The notes: generated by a model from the sequence alone, not told the origin. A stretch of 64,000 nucleotides of DNA from Kistimonas sp964291485 (GCA_964291485.2 OZ220224.1:434001-498000), one strand, 5' to 3'; counted from the first letter of the stretch, positions 18,903-27,639 are shown. Translations and numbers: made by a program.

Positions 18903-20036
18903 TTACCGGGATTCCTCCGCTCTTTTCGGTACAAAGACATACAGCTTGCCACCGGCATTCTGGTGGCCGGCTTTCTCTGCGGCCTCTTCGCCGGCACCAA
19001 AGAAGATATCCGCCCTCACCTTGCCCTTGATCGCTGAACCGACATCCTGGGCCGTCATGGCATGGCTCCAGTGGCTGTTATCTGACGTGAGCGTCGTTTC
19101 CAGCCACAGCGGGGTGCCCAGGGGAATGATGCTGCGGTCAACAGCGGCGCTGCGGTCTGGGGTAAGCACGACGCCCTGCGCACCGATCGGGCCGCCTTCC
19201 GGCCTTTCGCTGAAAAAGATGAAATCCCGGTTCTGGTAGAGGACTTCTTCCAGCCGGTCCGGATTGTCTTTCAGCCATTGCCGGATGCTTTGCATGGTGA
19301 CGGTTTCCAGCAGGCCTTCCCGTTTCAGGTAGCGGCCAATGGCGTAATAGGGGTGGCCATTGCGACCGGAAATCCGGACGTAAACCTGTTCGCCGGTATC
19401 CAGCTGAACAAAGCCGGAACCCTGGATCTGCAGGAAAAACCGGTCAACGACATCATCCACCCAAAGCACAACATCATCCCGGTAATGCCCTTTGGCAAAC
19501 CGGTGGTTGATGCCTGCCCGGTCGTCGTAGGGAATGAGCCAGCCCCGGTTGAGCTTACCTTTCAGCACGGCGTCTTTTTCCATACCGAAGTCTTTGGGGT
19601 TGAACATGACCAGGTCGGCAGGCTTGTCGATCAGGGGGATATGGTAACGTTCTGATGGCTGACGACTGCCATAGAGCAGAGGGGAGTAATAGCCTGTAAA
19701 CAGGCCTTCTTCCCAGGGGGCGACACGGTAAACGTCAAAGTTATGCTGAAATAACACTGTCAGTGCGTTGCCGTCGGTTTCTGCCAGCTTGTCACAGACG
19801 GGGTGCCACTGCTCGTAGGTGCCAAACAGGGCGTTATCACTGACCGGACCGGAACGCTTTTTATAGACCGCGCAGCTATGCATCAGCGAGCTTTTCAGTC
19901 CTTCAGCCTGTGCCGTGTTCCACTCGGGTAAATCGCTGAATGACGCTGGCTGGAACGTGCGTTGCCAGGGCATCCAGCTGCAGCCAGTCACCAGTGCAGC
20001 CAGTGAAAGCATCAGGAACCAAACCGTTTTTTTCAT
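18903..20036 (-). CDS. mltA: membrane-bound lytic murein transglycosylase A
   Basis: 377 residues from the ATG at 20036, which has GAGGTGG three bases upstream. The lipoprotein signal ends in LVTGC, giving a lipid-anchored outer-membrane enzyme that cleaves peptidoglycan to 1,6-anhydromuropeptides. The MltA domain and the C-terminal 3D domain are both visible. MTAQDVGSAIKGKVRADIFFG carries the catalytic Asp region of the E. coli enzyme. The start overlaps the end of the upstream radical SAM gene region, with the TGA of that gene at 20045-20047, so they are probably on one transcript despite unrelated functions. Confidence 0.93.
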   Translation of the reverse strand: MKKTVWFLMLSLAALVTGCSWMPWQRTFQPASFSDLPEWNTAQAEGLKSSLMHSCAVYKKRSGPVSDNALFGTYEQWHPVCDKLAETDGNALTVLFQHNFDVYRVAPWEEGLFTGYYSPLLYGSRQPSERYHIPLIDKPADLVMFNPKDFGMEKDAVLKGKLNRGWLIPYDDRAGINHRFAKGHYRDDVVLWVDDVVDRFFLQIQGSGFVQLDTGEQVYVRISGRNGHPYYAIGRYLKREGLLETVTMQSIRQWLKDNPDRLEEVLYQNRDFIFFSERPEGGPIGAQGVVLTPDRSAAVDRSIIPLGTPLWLETTLTSDNSHWSHAMTAQDVGSAIKGKVRADIFFGAGEEAAEKAGHQNAGGKLYVFVPKRAEESR

Positions 20037-20044
20037 TGGCCACC

Positions 20045-20977
20045 TCAATCGGTCATTTCACTGCAGGATGAACCGTAGGAGAAGCAACTGAAGCAACGGT
20101 GATGCTTCATGCTGATTCGCTGGTTCAGACTTTCTGTCAGGGTGCTGCCCAAGTTGTACTCCGGATCATCATCGACAAGGGTGCAGGCGTAGACTTTCGT
20201 CAGTCCCTTGGTTTTGATCACCATTTTGCTGAATGCACACATGAAATGCCGACGACTTTCTGCTGTCTGGTAATGGGTCATGCAGTGTTCGGTGATCTGA
20301 GGTGTTTCCGGGTGACTGCCCGGGGGCATGAAATCGGGAAAAGCGACAAGTGTCATATCATCCGGCAGTTCATGTTGCCTGAACAGTGCCCGGTATTCAG
20401 CAGTGACGGCATCGGTGTTTTCGTCCGGTGCCATTTGTCTTGCCACGGATACATGAAATCCCAGCTTGTGCAGTTCCCGAATACCTGCCATGGCATTATC
20501 AAAACTGCCCCCTCCACGGCCGCTGTCGTGTCGCTCACGGTCGGGGTAGTCAATGCTGATCCGGAATGAGACAGGGTGCAGGCTGTTGGTCAGGGTGGTG
20601 ATCTGATGCAGCCGCTGCAATACCGGTTCTGTGCCGTTGGTCAGTACCAGACAGGGACGAAAACGACTGGCATAGGCAAGAATCTTGACCATGTCCTTGG
20701 CGACAAAGGGCTCACCGCCGGTAAAGGAAAACTGCTCGACCCCGAGGTTGACGGCTTCATCAATAAACGGGCGTACGTCGTCCAGCTTCATCAGCTGCAG
20801 GCGGTTATCACCCGGGCTGGAGCCTTCGAGGCAGAAAGGGCAGGCCAAGTTGCAGGCCGTGCCGGTATGAAACCACAGTTCACGCAGGGCGTGAGGCTCG
20901 ATATACCCCCTGGGGGAACCATCTGTCGTGTAGTACCAGTCGTGGCAGTGGGCTTGTTCTTTTGCGATCAATTCCAT
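20045..20977 (-). CDS. radical SAM protein paired with an ArsM-like methyltransferase
   Basis: 310 residues from the ATG at 20977 (GGAAA upstream). The open frame extends 24 codons further to 21049 but would overlap the methyltransferase. ACNLACPFC is the Cx3Cx2C motif that binds the 4Fe-4S cluster and SAM; FSFTGGEPF is the GGE strand. The C-terminus has three Cys (CFSCFSYGSSC) that could bind an auxiliary cluster. With the neighbouring methyltransferase it recalls arsenosugar or other organoarsenic clusters (ArsM plus radical SAM ArsS), but the Cys motif surroundings differ from what I know of ArsS, so the substrate stays open. Confidence 0.75.
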   Translation of the reverse strand: MELIAKEQAHCHDWYYTTDGSPRGYIEPHALRELWFHTGTACNLACPFCLEGSSPGDNRLQLMKLDDVRPFIDEAVNLGVEQFSFTGGEPFVAKDMVKILAYASRFRPCLVLTNGTEPVLQRLHQITTLTNSLHPVSFRISIDYPDRERHDSGRGGGSFDNAMAGIRELHKLGFHVSVARQMAPDENTDAVTAEYRALFRQHELPDDMTLVAFPDFMPPGSHPETPQITEHCMTHYQTAESRRHFMCAFSKMVIKTKGLTKVYACTLVDDDPEYNLGSTLTESLNQRISMKHHRCFSCFSYGSSCSEMTD

Positions 20978-21039
20978 GCGTTTTCCGTGTTTCCTGAAGC
21001 AGCATGCGGGCTCGCCGATAGCGCGCCCGCAGATAGTCG

Positions 21040-22086
21040 TCAGCAACAACCGCCGCTGCTTTCGGTGGTTGCCTGTTGTTCAAAAGGTACCAGTGTCCCG
21101 CAGTCAGCGTAGATACCGTAGTGGGTGGACATATCCCCGATAAATTCGAAATGCTCCCGGAAGCGCGTTTCATGCAGCATCTGCCAGGTGTTGCCGCAGA
21201 CCGGGAACACCTTGCCGGTTTCGATGACATGATGGTTATCCAGTACAAACTGCTTCGGACAGTGTTCGATTGTGCCTTTGTAAATCACGGCCTGTCCGTA
21301 ATCCTCGCAGGCGGATTCCAGTTCCGGCAGTTTGAACAGGCGCCAGGTGGCGGACCAGAAGTCGATATGCCCGATTTTTTCTTCAATCGCCCGGTTTTCA
21401 ATAGTAATCGGGCTGCTCTCCACAAGGCGGGGGTCCAGAAAACCGGTCTGTTTCGCCAGCGTGATGAAATCATTCCAATAGAGGGCGCCGCTCAGGCATT
21501 CGCCATAAAGGACCGGGTCTTCCAGCAGCTCTGACGGTACACGGCGGCTGGCGTAGACATCGGAGAAATACAGTTCACCACCGGGCTTGAGCAGGCGCAG
21601 GGCTTCCCGTAAAACCGCCGGCTTGTCGGGGGACAGGTTGATGACACAGTTGGAGACAATGATATCGAAACTGTTGTCCAGTAACTCCAGTTCATGGAGT
21701 CGCTCAAGGTAGCCTTCCAGGAAACGGACATTGGGTTGTTGATAGCCGTATTTATCCGTGTGGTAGTCGATATGGCGGTTGGCGACCTCCAGCTGTTCCG
21801 GCGTCATATCAACGCCGACGACAGCGCCATCTTCTCCCACCAGTCTCGACAGGACATAGCAGTCACGACCGGAACCACTGCCAAGATCCAGGATATGGCA
21901 GCCTTTGAGTTGCTGCGGCGCAATCAGGCCACAGCCGTAGTAGCGGGTCAGCACTTCATCGTGAATGTCGCTCAGTGCCGCACGGATATAGGCGGGTAAT
22001 TCCGCGCCTGTGCAGCAGGCGTTGGTCTTGAGGTCGTCGGAGCCCTGAAGCACCTTGCCGTAATAGTCTTTAACCGAGTCGTACAT
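21040..22086 (-). CDS. ArsM-like SAM-dependent methyltransferase with Cys-pair tail
   Basis: 348 residues from the ATG at 22086 (GGGGTAG upstream). ILDLGSGSGRDCYVLS is SAM motif I and NCVINLSPDKPAVLRE is strongly ArsM-like. The N-terminal DYYGKVLQGSDDLKTNACC holds the first Cys pair of arsenite methyltransferases. A C-terminal extension ends GGCC, possibly a thiol metal-binding tail. Role proposed: methylation of As(III) or a related metalloid in the cytoplasm. The radical SAM gene follows at 62 bases, so the two most likely act in one pathway. No ArsR-type regulator or efflux gene was seen beside them. Confidence 0.8.
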   Translation of the reverse strand: MYDSVKDYYGKVLQGSDDLKTNACCTGAELPAYIRAALSDIHDEVLTRYYGCGLIAPQQLKGCHILDLGSGSGRDCYVLSRLVGEDGAVVGVDMTPEQLEVANRHIDYHTDKYGYQQPNVRFLEGYLERLHELELLDNSFDIIVSNCVINLSPDKPAVLREALRLLKPGGELYFSDVYASRRVPSELLEDPVLYGECLSGALYWNDFITLAKQTGFLDPRLVESSPITIENRAIEEKIGHIDFWSATWRLFKLPELESACEDYGQAVIYKGTIEHCPKQFVLDNHHVIETGKVFPVCGNTWQMLHETRFREHFEFIGDMSTHYGIYADCGTLVPFEQQATTESSGGCC

Positions 22087-22233
22087 AAACACTACCCCTG
22101 TCAGGTACCTGTCTGGACAGATACGAAAAATAGACGGTGATGGTTTCAACGATAAGGGACGTGAAGCCGGAGATAAAGCAGAGAGCGTAAGGTAACTGCC
22201 GATGAAAGGAAAAGTATTGAGCAGTATCTATTA

Positions 22234-22258
22234 AAAGCCAGCCCGCTGCACGGGCTAG
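22234..22258 (-). terminator. probable terminator of the Cys-rich exported protein gene
   Basis: On the minus strand AGCCCG, loop TGCAG, CGGGCT, then GGCTTTTAAT. Located between the stop of the gene at 22288 and the methyltransferase start at 22086. Stem is only 6 bp and the U-run is short. Confidence 0.5.
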
Positions 22259-22287
22259 CGAACGTCTATGTCAGGGATAAAAGCGTA

Positions 22288-22941
22288 TTATGGGCATGTC
22301 TTGCCGGATACCGCGGGCATATTGCAGATGGTGCAGCAATCTTTACCCCCCATGACAGCCACGCACGTATTGCACCAGGCAAACAGGATCCAGAGTGCAG
22401 CACATCCGCCGCTGCAGTCGCAGCAGACAGCGTGCATGGGATAACGCCCCAGGTCTACCGTGGGCAAGTGCCAGGTTTTGAAAACAAACGTTACCTGTTG
22501 CAGCGTCTGCCCAGGTATTGATGTCAATGGTTTTTTGAAGGTAAAGCGCATATTCCCGTTACTGCTGCTGACATGCGTGACTTGATCATGAATGGTGAGG
22601 GTTTGCTGACGGTTGTCTTGTTTAAACGTTAGCTCGATAGCAGACAATATGGGGCTGTTTTTAAACCCTTTGTCCAATGTATTCGCAAAGGAGGGCAAGT
22701 CGCTGAGATCAATACCTGCCAGACTATTCAGATGTTCTTGCTTCATATCTCCCAGCCAGTCTATAACGGGCGCAGTGAATGTGAGCGTTTTACTGCCATC
22801 AAACAGTGCAGATGGTGAGGTGATATAAAACCCTCGGCCTTCCATTTCCACCATCTGATTGCCGGCAACCGGTTTATCGGAATGGGCATAAGTCGTTGAG
22901 CAAAAGATAGGGATAAGCAGGAAACAAAGCCTCAACTTCAT
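22288..22941 (-). CDS. exported protein with Cys-rich hydrophobic C-terminus
   Basis: 217 residues. Signal peptide of about 19 residues ends STTYA. The middle (30-160) is a beta-rich domain without a known motif. The last 50 residues hold ten Cys in a hydrophobic context (VCCDCSGGC, WCNTC, KDCCTIC), a density that suggests metal binding or several disulfides. It lies just upstream of the ArsM-like methyltransferase in the same direction, but a probable terminator separates them. A link to metalloid handling is conceivable and unproven. Family not recognised. Confidence 0.6.
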   Translation of the reverse strand: MKLRLCFLLIPIFCSTTYAHSDKPVAGNQMVEMEGRGFYITSPSALFDGSKTLTFTAPVIDWLGDMKQEHLNSLAGIDLSDLPSFANTLDKGFKNSPILSAIELTFKQDNRQQTLTIHDQVTHVSSSNGNMRFTFKKPLTSIPGQTLQQVTFVFKTWHLPTVDLGRYPMHAVCCDCSGGCAALWILFAWCNTCVAVMGGKDCCTICNMPAVSGKTCP

Positions 22942-23117
22942 GATCAGGGACCTCTGAAGATAACGGCGGGTTTTCAGTAACCGCTATTCAAAAGGGAAGC
23001 TGCTGATAGGTAAAAACGCAGAATGCAGCCAGAAATTAACAGCATCCCAAGCATAGAAAGATTGACACGCTCTTATGAGAATCATTTGAGCTAAAGAATC
23101 CTGCACAGCAGGTTATT

Positions 23118-23146
23118 GCAGAGAGTAAAGCGACTTTACCCTCTGC
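23118..23146 (-). terminator. hairpin after the ferritin gene
   Basis: GCAGAG-A-GTAAAG, loop CGA, CTTTAC-C-CTCTGC: 12 pairs with one mismatch. It lies 15 bases past the ferritin stop codon. No clear U-run follows on the minus strand, so termination is only probable. Confidence 0.5.
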
Positions 23147-23160
23147 AGGAGGGTGGGGCA

Positions 23161-23682
23161 TCAGGCGCTCGCGTGTTCAGCGTGAGGGTGTGTCACATCC
23201 ATACGGCCCACTTCCTGGTCAATGAAGAACAGGCCCTTGCCTTCCATGCCGATCATTTCCACTTTATCCAGAATCGATTTGAACAGTTTTTCTTCTTCAT
23301 GCTGTTCACCTACGTACCACTGGAGGAAGTTGAATGTGGAGTAATCCTGTTCGGTAAAGGCGGTATGGGCCAGTTCGTTGATCTTGCGGGTCACCAGGCA
23401 CTCGTGCTCATAGGTATTGCGGAATACGTCTGCAATATTCTCAAATGAGACCGGCGGTGCACTGATTTCTCCCACCTGGGCCATGGCGCCTGTTTCGTTC
23501 ACATAGTTGAACAGGCGGTGCATATGGGTCATTTCTTCTGCTGCATGTGAGCGAAGGAATTTGGCGCTGCCCTCGAACCCGTGGAATTCACACCATGCAC
23601 TCATCTGCAGATACAGGTTGGATGAGTAGAACTCCAGGTTAATCTGCTCATTCAGGCGGCTAATCATCGTTTCACTGAGCAT
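23161..23682 (-). CDS. ftnA: non-heme ferritin
   Basis: 173 residues, the usual size for bacterial FtnA. Four-helix bundle with ferroxidase ligands visible in NLEFYSSNLYLQM (first Glu), HAAEEMTHMHRL (Glu and His) and NFLQWYVGEQHEEE. Assembles as a 24-mer in the cytoplasm and stores iron after oxidising Fe(II). The Shine-Dalgarno GAGAGG lies inside a hairpin described separately. The gene stands alone. Confidence 0.93.
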   Translation of the reverse strand: MLSETMISRLNEQINLEFYSSNLYLQMSAWCEFHGFEGSAKFLRSHAAEEMTHMHRLFNYVNETGAMAQVGEISAPPVSFENIADVFRNTYEHECLVTRKINELAHTAFTEQDYSTFNFLQWYVGEQHEEEKLFKSILDKVEMIGMEGKGLFFIDQEVGRMDVTHPHAEHASA

Positions 23683-23687
23683 GGTAC

Positions 23688-23719
23688 GGCCTCTCTTATG
23701 TCATGGAGGCCTGATTATA
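23688..23719 (-). promoter_or_regulatory. ferritin leader: -10 box and RBS-masking hairpin
   Basis: On the minus strand TATAAT (23714-23719) is followed by GGCCTC (23711-23706), a 12-base loop and GAGGCC (23693-23688). The 3' arm overlaps the Shine-Dalgarno GAGAGG that precedes the ATG at 23682. Pairing would hide the ribosome site, which hints at post-transcriptional control. No convincing -35 or Fur box was found by eye. Confidence 0.4.
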
Positions 23720-23842
23720 AGAGAAGAACCAACAGATAACTTGCCAGATATCAAGGCTACTGATTTATCAGGCAATTGGCAGACCCTGCACTAGATTTAA
23801 GGATACGTATCGGAAAAACAGCCTACATCGGACAGGGATGAC

Positions 23843-24613
23843 ATGAAACGGATGTCTGCGCTCTTCAAAAAAATGATGCCTGAAGCCAGGCCGCTCACTG
23901 ATTACGAGCATGGTATGGATGAAAGGGAGATGTCTGGAGACCGTGATAACAGGGCCTTTGTTCATCAGGACGAATTTGTTGCAGACAATTTCCTTCAGGA
24001 TGTGGGTGATAATGATTTGTTCTTCCTCGGTGAGGACGCACCGGGTCTTAGTGACAAGCGCTATGAGGAGCTGATCCAGGAGCGACAACCCCTTTGTCAG
24101 CTGGTGGGGGAAGATCGGGAAGTTGTGGTCTGCGTCTTAACCCCGGTACTGATAGAGAAAGGCTATCGTCCGGTTGTTGCCGAAGGGTGTGTTGCTCAAT
24201 TGCTGCAGGAGCATAACAGCCTGACGGTGGCTGAATTGGCCACTGTGATTGACCAGTTTGATGACAATGAGCATGAGGCGATGGCGCCGGGAGATCTATC
24301 CATCGAAGAAATATCAGAGGATGAGGTAGTATTGCCTGAGCCGGCTGCCGTCTTATCTGACCCACTGTCTAATAAGGCAATACCCAGCCTGCACCAAAGG
24401 AAATTGGCAGTCGTATCGCCAGTATGCAGCTTGAATAGTGCAAGTGATGGATACCTGGCGGTTCAGGCAACTAGAAATCTCAAGCAAGGTGAGCGGATGA
24501 TTGTCATTGTCGATGGTCCTTTGCTGATCCTTCAATCGTGTGCAGAGCTGGAGTGTGTCCTGCCACCAGAGTTATTAAGCCGAGTGGCGGATAGAATCAG
24601 TGATCAGGAATAA
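23843..24613 (+). CDS. unrecognised acidic protein
   Basis: 256 residues, cytosolic by appearance, acidic throughout the first 170 residues (DEFVADNFLQDVGDNDLF, EEISEDEVVLPEP). The C-terminal third (YLAVQATRNLKQGERMIVIVDGPLLILQS) looks beta-rich, like a small barrel or SAF/hedgehog-type fold, but no family can be named. It overlaps by 14 bases the decayed acetyltransferase frame that follows. Confidence 0.5.
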   Translation: MKRMSALFKKMMPEARPLTDYEHGMDEREMSGDRDNRAFVHQDEFVADNFLQDVGDNDLFFLGEDAPGLSDKRYEELIQERQPLCQLVGEDREVVVCVLTPVLIEKGYRPVVAEGCVAQLLQEHNSLTVAELATVIDQFDDNEHEAMAPGDLSIEEISEDEVVLPEPAAVLSDPLSNKAIPSLHQRKLAVVSPVCSLNSASDGYLAVQATRNLKQGERMIVIVDGPLLILQSCAELECVLPPELLSRVADRISDQE

Positions 24614-25037
24614 AGCGTCGGTTCTGTTTGTGCTTACCGAAGATATCAACACGTTGCCTTACGAGACAAAGTTCACCACGATCATTCATCCTTCAGCTGT
24701 TGTTTTCGCCAGTCTGACGTTGACCGAAGGGACAATTATTTCTGCCGGTACAATCCTGAACTGTAATATTGTGATTGGCTTCCATGCTCATTTGAATTTA
24801 CATACGACGATTAATCATGCCTGCCAGATTGTTGATTATTCTGCTTCAGCACTGGCCGTGAATATCGGTGGCAATTGCTGTCTTGGGGATGGCGTTTATT
24901 TAGGTGCTAATGCGGAAAATTACCAGAAGTGATCAATATGTGATGATGTAACGATTGGAATGGGCAGTGATGCCGTTAAAAATATTAAGAATCCAAGGCG
25001 CTCTATAGGTAATCCGCTCAGTAAAATACGTGATTAA
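24600..25037 (+). pseudogene. NeuD-type hexapeptide acetyltransferase remnant with in-frame stop
   Basis: The frame encodes FTTIIHPSAVV, LTEGTIISAGTILNCNIVIG and CCLGDGVYLGANAE, the left-handed beta-helix repeats of sialic-acid/PglD-type O-acetyltransferases. A TGA at 24930-24932 stops it. Exactly in the same frame the sequence resumes with ICDDVTIGMGSDAVKNI and RSIGNPLSKI up to TAA at 25035-25037, which is the normal family C-terminus. The N-terminal nucleotide-sugar-binding domain (about 90 residues) is largely missing. Truncation plus an internal stop indicate a dead gene, with only about 70% of the helix domain left before the stop. Confidence 0.7.
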
Positions 25038-25180
25038 AATTTTTTGATAGAGTAATGTTGCAATAATTCTATAGAAGCCAGTAAAGGATTTGATAGTATG
25101 CTTTTTGTGGAAAACTGGGCAACAGATTAGCCATTACCCACAAATATCACGTTTTTATAATTTATAGGTAATCTCCGATT

Positions 25181-25906
25181 TTATAATCCATCGGTAAACA
25201 ATGTTCCGTCCTTGTAACGATAAGTGATGCCGAAGGGAGGACGCTCATCTTGATCGGTTAAGTTGAACAGCCATGAAATATCATTGTTATCAATCACTGC
25301 TCTAATAAATGGAGGAAGGAGATGAACGTAGTCATTGCCTTGATACCGATTGATATATTTTGCAATCTTGTTCAGTGATAGTTGGCAGGTTGGCGGTAAA
25401 ACAGGTCTTAGATCATTCTCTGATACCGGATTAAGTTTGGTTAGTATTTCTAAAAGTCGAGTAGGCTTAGGGCTGCTTTCAAGGGTTATGTGTATCGTTC
25501 TAAAGATGCTAGTGTATATTCTATCGATCGTTTCCCATCCAGAGTGGTCAATATCAAATTTAACTTTGTGGAGAACATAAAACATTAACAACATTTTAGC
25601 CGTAATGGTTGGCCTGTTAGGCTGTTTCAATAGAGAGCTGGGTTTTTTGTTAAGATCGTTTAATGAGTCTACCCAATCTTCAAACATATCAAGCTGGTGA
25701 GAATTGCTCCAGGCATCTTGTTTGCATATTTTGCAGTATGTTATTTTTCTGATTTTTTTGTAATGTTCTTTCATTTTTTCTGGAGAAAAAGTATAGATTT
25801 TTATTTTTGTTTTAGTCGTTGGTATTTTTTGGCTTTCAAGGATTACTGTAGAGCCAGGTGCAAGATGATCTGGCTTGATAATCGTAAGTTTCCATGTGTC
25901 TTCTAA
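25181..25906 (-). pseudogene. 3' part of an unrecognised gene split by the IS5-family element
   Basis: The open frame shown by a start codon is 25181-25774 (197 residues, MKEHYKKIRKITYCKICKQ...), but the same frame stays open up to the insertion point at 25906. Joining it to 27068-27490 after removing the element and one 4-base duplicate gives one uninterrupted frame of 381 codons. The C-terminal portion contains a CxxC (YCKICKQ) and helical segments; it is AT-rich and unlike the surrounding core genes. No known family. Whether the fragment is still translated from its internal ATG is unknown. Confidence 0.7.
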
Positions 25907-27070
25907 GGAACCTGCGATTAAGTCCCCAATAATAAGCTAATCTCCACTCAGCCTTTGCCGGAGATCAGTCATGGACCAACAGCTCAGCTTTTCTGACGCT
26001 GAATTCACTCAAAAGCGTCGCCAGACCCGCAAAGAAATATTCCTTGCCCGTATGGATAAACTGATTCCCTGGCATCGTCTTGAGACAATTATTGAACCTC
26101 ATTACCCCAAACCCGGTAATGGGCGTAGACCGTACCCGTTATCCACCATGCTCCGGATACACTGCCTTCAACAATGGTACAGCCTCAGTGATCCGGCCAT
26201 GGAAGATGCCCTTTATGAAATTGCGTCCATGCGATTATTTGCCGGATTATCTCTGGATAAAGCAATTCCTGATCGCACAACCATTATGAACTTTCGACAC
26301 CTGCTGGAGGCTCACAATCTGGCTCGGGCTATTTTCACGGACGTAAACCAATGGCTGACAGAGTCTGGTATCGTTTTGAAAGAAGGCTCTCTGGTCGATG
26401 CCACGATCATCGAAGCTCCGACATCCACAAAGAATCAGACGGGGCAGCGAGATCCCCAAATGCACCAGACCAGAAAGGGTAACCAGTGGTATTTCGGAAT
26501 GAAGGCGCATATTGGTGTCGATGCCCGTACAGGTTTGACTCATAGTCTGGCGACAACAGCCGCCAATGAACATGACCTTAATCAAGCCAGTAACCTGTTG
26601 CACGGTGATGAACAGTTTGTCTTTGCCGATGCCGGCTACAGAGGAGCCGAGAAGCGAAAAGCGCTCAATACAGACGCTGTACAGTGGCATATAGCCGAAC
26701 AACCAGGCAAGTTAAAGAGACTCAGGAAACACCCTCGAATCAATAAAGTCATTTTGAAAACGGAATACCTGAAAGCCAGCATTCGAGCCAAGGTGGAACA
26801 TCCCTTCAGAATCATCAAATGCCAGTTTGGATTTATCAAAGCCCGTTATCGGGGACTTCGGAAAAATGATGGCAAACTGGCGATGTTATTCGCTCTGGCA
26901 AACATGGTTAGACTGGACCAAATGATCCGGGCACAGGGTTAATGTATCCGAAAGCCGGACAACCGGCTTCAATGGTAAGAAACTGAGTAATTTTCAGGCT
27001 GGATAATAGTGAATTAATGACTTTTCATTCACTGTGTTTCTTTAACGTCACTTGCTCGCAGGTTCCCTAA
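25903..27070 (+). mobile_element. IS5-family insertion sequence with 4-bp target duplication
   Basis: The element spans 25907-27066 (1160 bp). Ends are GGAACCTGCGATTAAGT on the left and, reverse-complemented, GGAACCTGCGAGCAAGT on the right, 15 of 17 identical. CTAA at 25903-25906 and at 27067-27070 is the target duplication, matching the YTAR preference of IS5-type elements. Intact ends, duplicate and transposase suggest a fairly recent, possibly still active insertion. Confidence 0.93.
25971..26942 (+). CDS. IS5-family DDE transposase
   Basis: 323 residues. Typical IS5-group order: RKEIFLARMDKLIPW near the N-terminus, YPLSTMLRIHCLQQWY, then the DDE triad with D143 (LVDATIIEAP), D220 (FADAGYRG) and E276 (KVEHPFRIIK, the Y/H-x-x-E-x-x-x-R/K type motif). 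The gene occupies most of the 1160-bp element and has no frameshift. It catalyses cut-and-paste movement of the element. Confidence 0.96.
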   Translation: MDQQLSFSDAEFTQKRRQTRKEIFLARMDKLIPWHRLETIIEPHYPKPGNGRRPYPLSTMLRIHCLQQWYSLSDPAMEDALYEIASMRLFAGLSLDKAIPDRTTIMNFRHLLEAHNLARAIFTDVNQWLTESGIVLKEGSLVDATIIEAPTSTKNQTGQRDPQMHQTRKGNQWYFGMKAHIGVDARTGLTHSLATTAANEHDLNQASNLLHGDEQFVFADAGYRGAEKRKALNTDAVQWHIAEQPGKLKRLRKHPRINKVILKTEYLKASIRAKVEHPFRIIKCQFGFIKARYRGLRKNDGKLAMLFALANMVRLDQMIRAQG

Positions 27071-27490
27071 CAAATCACCATGAGGGATTGCAGCTACGTT
27101 TTTATCTTGAGTAATATTCTTTATCTCTTTCTGGGTAATCGAATTGTTATCATCAATGGTATGAATGAAATATGAATCGTTTTCTTTTTTTACAAATGTT
27201 CGAGGTAAGTAAACAGGGCTGGTTGGTTCTTTGTCTACATCGACACGCCTTCTCACAATGGTGTATTCAGAACTGGGTACGAAATGAACACTTTCGTTTT
27301 CACTGCTTTCAAAGGCACTAGCGCTATCTTCAGAATCACTGCCGACACTACACACTGAAAAACTATCCCATTGGTCTGGGTCAGCAAACTTAACGGTATG
27401 TCGTGCAAGTTTCGCTTTTGCGCGCTCAGTGTCAGTATGATAATCAGTTACTTTTAAAATACCGCGAGCTGCTATTGATGAAGTAGCCAT
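27029..27490 (-). pseudogene. 5' part of the IS-split gene, fused to 12 residues read from the IS end
   Basis: The start at 27490 has AGGTTAAATA upstream. Residues 1-141 (MATSSIAARGILKV...AAIPHGDLL) are native; the last 12 residues (GNLRASDVKETQ) are read from the right end of the inserted element. The native part is acidic and Ser/Glu-rich (SVGSDSEDSASAFESSENES) and probably disordered, with a basic stretch VRRRVDVDK. Removal of the element restores the frame into the 25181-25906 segment. The intact product of 381 residues matches no family known to me. Confidence 0.75.
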
Positions 27491-27619
27491 TATTTAACCT
27501 GTATAATCAAAAAACGGGTAGGTTATTGATGTCGTGGTTATATGGCCATGACAAGAAGAAAAGTAGTGCTAACTTAAGAATAAATCGTCTTATACCATGA
27601 CCGTTTTCGTTTGGGACAT

Positions 27620-27639
27620 GCCTTGTCAAAAGACAAGGC
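27620..27639 (-). repeat. hairpin across the cyaY stop codon
   Basis: GCCTTGTC, loop AAAA, GACAAGGC: a perfect 8-bp stem that includes the last codons and TGA of cyaY. No U-run follows, so it may limit 3' decay and need not terminate transcription. Confidence 0.45.

Noticed and set aside
24930..24932. Possible selenocysteine or readthrough at the in-frame TGA of the NeuD remnant
   Set aside because: No SECIS-like hairpin was seen right after the TGA, the family has no selenoproteins that I know of, and the N-terminal domain is missing, so a dead gene is simpler.
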